Origin: Burkholderia glumae LMG 2196 = ATCC 33617
GTDB lineage: Bacteria; Pseudomonadota; Gammaproteobacteria; Burkholderiales; Burkholderiaceae
NCBI RefSeq assembly: GCF_000960995.1
Contig: NZ_CP009434.1
Coordinates: 1,302,001 to 1,366,000 of the forward strand
Reading direction: 5' to 3'
DNA length: 64,000 nucleotides
Position 1 is the first letter of the stretch. Each line of letters opens with the position of its first letter. Positions 61,782 to 64,000 of this stretch are shown in pieces. The notes below the pieces were generated by a model. That model was not told where the DNA came from, ran no database searches, and saw only the letters and a program-made list of their open reading frames with translations. The position numbers and the translations under genes were made by a program.

Positions 61782-63269
61782 ATGAACGTCAACGATTCCT
61801 CGTGTTCGTCTTCGTCCCAGGCCGCCGCGCGCCTCGATCCGATTGTCGCGATGCCGGCCCACGCGCTGTCGGCCGCGATTCGCAGCAGGGCCGTGTCGTG
61901 CGTCGAGACGATGCGCGCCTATCTCGACCGGATCGAACAGGTGAATGGCCGCGTGAACGCGATCGTCGCGCTGCGCGAGCGCGCCGTGCTGCTCGCCGAG
62001 GCCGCGCGGAAGGACGCGGCGCTCGCGCGCGGCGAATGGCAGGGCTGGCTGCACGGCATGCCGCAGGCGCCCAAGGATCTCGCGATGACGAAGGACATCG
62101 TCACCACCCTGGGCTCGCCGATCTTCCGTGATTTCCGTCCCGCCGAGGACACGCTCGGCGTCGCGCGGATGCGCGCGGCCGGCGCGATCTTCGTCGGCAA
62201 GACCAATACGCCCGAGTTCGGGCTCGGCTCGCACACGTTCAACGCGGTGTACGGCGCGACGCGCAATCCCTACGACCTGGCGAAGAGCGCCGGCGGCAGC
62301 AGCGGCGGCGCGGCCGCTGCGCTGGCCGCGCGCATGCTGCCGGTGGCCGACGGCAGCGACTTCGGCGGCTCGCTGCGCAATCCCGCCGCGTTCTGCAACG
62401 TGTTCGGCTTGCGCCCGTCGGCCGGGCGCGTGCCGCGCTGGCCGGTGCCGGACGTGTTCTACCAGCAGTTCGGCGTGGAGGGGCCGATGGGGCGCACGGT
62501 CGCCGATGTCGCGCAGTTGCTCGCGATCCAGGCCGGCCACGATCCGCGCGATCCGCTCTCGTTCGACGACGATCCGGCCCGCTTCACGCAGCCGCTCGAC
62601 GCGGACCCGCGCGGCAAGCGCATCGCATGGGTCGGCGACTGGCGCGGCCATCTGGCCATCGAGCCCGGCGTGCTCGCGCTCGGCGAGCGGGCGCTCGACA
62701 CGCTGCGCACGCTTGGTTGCGAGGTCGATGCGGCCTTGCCCGACTTCGAGCCGGCGCGGATCTGGCAAATCTGGCTCGCGCATCGCCACCTGATGTCGGG
62801 CGGCAGCCTGCTCGCGCTCTATCGCGACCCGGCGCGGCGCGCGCTGCTCAAGCCGGAGGCCGTGTTCGAGGTCGAGGGGCTGCTGGCGATGACGGCCGAT
62901 CAGGTATACGAAGCGAGCGTCGCGCGTAGCGCGTGGTATCAGGCCGCGCTGGCGATGTTCGAGCGCTACGATTTCCTCGCCGCGCCCACGGCGCAGGTGT
63001 TTCCGTTCGATGTCGAGGCGCGTTGGCCGGCCTCGATCGCGGGCCGCGCGATGGACAGCTACCACCGCTGGATGGAAACCGTCACGCCGTGGACGCTGGC
63101 CGGCTTGCCGGTGATCAACGTCCCGGCCGGCTTCAACGAGGCGGGACTGCCGACCGGCATCCAGCTGATCGGCCGGCCGCGCGACGATTTCGGCCTGCTG
63201 CAGCTCGCGCATGCGTACCAGCAGGCGAGCGACTGGGTGGCCGGGCGGCCGCCCGTGATCGGGGGCTGA
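61782..63269 (+). CDS. Amidase-signature family enzyme
   Basis: A 495-residue amidase. The Ser-cisSer-Lys triad can be placed: Lys98 in GMPQAPKDLAMTKD, cis-Ser173 in KSAGGSSGGAAAA, and nucleophile Ser197 in GSDFGGSLRNPAAF. It hydrolyses amides (aliphatic, aryl or peptide-like); the family also contains GatA, but context and length argue for a catabolic amidase. The start at 61782 (MNVNDSSCSSSSQ) is preferred over an upstream in-frame start. It ends WVAGRPPVIGG. An 18-bp palindrome upstream may bind its regulator. Confidence 0.94.
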   Translation: MNVNDSSCSSSSQAAARLDPIVAMPAHALSAAIRSRAVSCVETMRAYLDRIEQVNGRVNAIVALRERAVLLAEAARKDAALARGEWQGWLHGMPQAPKDLAMTKDIVTTLGSPIFRDFRPAEDTLGVARMRAAGAIFVGKTNTPEFGLGSHTFNAVYGATRNPYDLAKSAGGSSGGAAAALAARMLPVADGSDFGGSLRNPAAFCNVFGLRPSAGRVPRWPVPDVFYQQFGVEGPMGRTVADVAQLLAIQAGHDPRDPLSFDDDPARFTQPLDADPRGKRIAWVGDWRGHLAIEPGVLALGERALDTLRTLGCEVDAALPDFEPARIWQIWLAHRHLMSGGSLLALYRDPARRALLKPEAVFEVEGLLAMTADQVYEASVARSAWYQAALAMFERYDFLAAPTAQVFPFDVEARWPASIAGRAMDSYHRWMETVTPWTLAGLPVINVPAGFNEAGLPTGIQLIGRPRDDFGLLQLAHAYQQASDWVAGRPPVIGG

Positions 63270-63403
63270 GCGCACGGCGGGCGGGAGCGCGGTGTTGCCG
63301 CGATGCCTGGCTCTGCCACCTTGCAAAACCTGGCCGGCCGCCGATACGTTTCGAGATGTATCGACAGTTGCTTCCGGCGCGTCGGCGCGGAAAATTTCGC
63401 ATC

Positions 63404-64000
63404 ATGTGCACCCAAACGAAACGCCACAAGATCGCGCGGGTCGCGAAAGCCCATGCACGCGCGGCCTTCATGGCTGCCGCCGGGCTCGTCGCGAGCGCGG
63501 CCGCGCACGCCCAGCACGCGGCGGCGCGGCAGGCTCCTGCCTCGCAGCAGGCGCCGCTGCAGACCGTGCGGCCCGGCACGCCCGCTACGCCCGCTGAGTT
63601 GGCCGCCGCGCCGGCATCGGACTCGCCGCCCGTCACGCGCAGGTCCTCGTCACCGGTACCTGCCGGGCCACCGGATTGGCACGCCTACCTCGAAGCGAAC
63701 CGCCGCGTGCTGGCGGGCCAGGCCGATTTGGCGGCCGCGATGGGACTCACCGGCGCGGCCGGGCAGGCCGCCGATGCGGCCGGCACGCTTGGCGGCGATG
63801 GCGCGGCCGCCTCGCCCGTCTCGGACACCACGCTCTCGCAGATCGGCGGCGCGCAGCAGTCGATCGCGCTCGCGCTGTCGCAGGCGTTCGCGTCCGCGCC
63901 GGGTGCGCCGCTCGATCGCGAGGCGTTCCGTACCGGCCTCGCCGCGCTAGGCGAGGGCCTTCAGCGCTTCGAGGGACTGCAGCAGGGCGAGCCCGCTTCC
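63404..64000 (+). CDS. Exported hypothetical protein (cut by window end)
   Basis: The open frame starts MCTQTKRHKIARVAKAHARA and runs off the window. A hydrophobic segment (AAFMAAAGLVASAAAHA) makes a signal peptide or anchor. The mature part is Ala/Pro/Gln-rich and low-complexity at first, then helical (WHAYLEANRRVLAGQADLAA, LSQIGGAQQSIALALSQAF). No family recognised; a periplasmic or envelope protein is likely. At least 199 residues are seen. Confidence 0.62.
   Translation, partial: MCTQTKRHKIARVAKAHARAAFMAAAGLVASAAAHAQHAAARQAPASQQAPLQTVRPGTPATPAELAAAPASDSPPVTRRSSSPVPAGPPDWHAYLEANRRVLAGQADLAAAMGLTGAAGQAADAAGTLGGDGAAASPVSDTTLSQIGGAQQSIALALSQAFASAPGAPLDREAFRTGLAALGEGLQRFEGLQQGEPAS

Noticed and set aside
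63344..63366. CGATAC...GTATCG inverted repeat
   Set aside because: Six-base arms with 10-bp spacing are too weak to call in this composition.
1..64000. tRNA, rRNA, CRISPR arrays, intact IS elements or prophage
   Set aside because: None recognised on reading both strands; short or diverged elements could be missed without a search.

Overview
The window is about 64 kb of GC-rich DNA (roughly 68-70 % GC by eye) with dense, short-spaced genes. Gene content points to a Burkholderia chromosome, probably of the glumae/gladioli/plantarii group. The evidence is a LuxI - RsaM - LuxR quorum-sensing locus of the tofI-tofM-tofR type, a DUF4148 protein, a Gram-negative porin of the Burkholderia OpcP type, TACAAT-like -10 boxes and an HTH-fused aspartate carbamoyltransferase. 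I saw no tRNA, rRNA, CRISPR array, intact insertion sequence or prophage.

Layout. 1-9.5 kb is a metal-handling region: a truncated TonB receptor, a divergent pair of paralogous DUF2946 proteins, a PepSY membrane protein, a second TonB receptor, RidA, and a minus-strand copper-delivery run (DUF2946, SCO1/SenC, PCuAC, CopC). 9.8-12.7 kb is a polar amino-acid ABC importer. 13.3-17 kb holds small secreted or hypothetical proteins, an iron-containing alcohol dehydrogenase and a lytic-transglycosylase-like/secreted-protein gene pair. 17.1-19.2 kb is an MHYT-GGDEF-EAL c-di-GMP protein. 19.5-25.1 kb is a cobalamin-riboswitch operon (TonB receptor, ABC ATPase, binding protein, permease), most simply read as corrinoid uptake. 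25.3-34.3 kb carries a Sir2 deacylase, a Kef-type antiporter, acnB, small proteins and a stand-alone FtsI-type penicillin-binding protein. 34.4-39.6 kb carries the HTH-ATCase, an entericidin-type lipoprotein, a LysR regulator and maeB.

39.6-47.1 kb is patchier: decayed carotenoid-oxygenase and dihydrofolate-reductase remnants, an ArsR/old-yellow-enzyme operon, an AT-rich block ahead of the porin, a CBS protein and ribA. 47.1-51.5 kb is aromatic and alcohol metabolism (MarR/VanA/VanB; Lrp/zinc ADH). 51.7-56.7 kb holds LysR, argC, quorum sensing and MgtC. 57-64 kb has a metallophosphoesterase, a RutE-like nitroreductase, an AlkB-like dioxygenase, a DsbG-like protein, a UspA, an amidase and a truncated exported protein.

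The strongest points for a second look are: (1) the luxR (tofR) gene carries a 4-bp tandem duplication that replaces its last 14 residues and extends the frame antisense into mgtC; (2) the HTH-ATCase gene has a palindrome lying on its own -10 region and a near copy at the domain junction inside its coding sequence, suggesting an enzyme that represses its own gene; (3) a small transglycosylase-like protein whose catalytic Glu appears to be Gln, followed 5 bp later by a secreted Cys-rich protein; (4) mirrored, probably leaderless promoters driving two divergent DUF2946 paralogues. All functional statements come from reading motifs; no database search was run.
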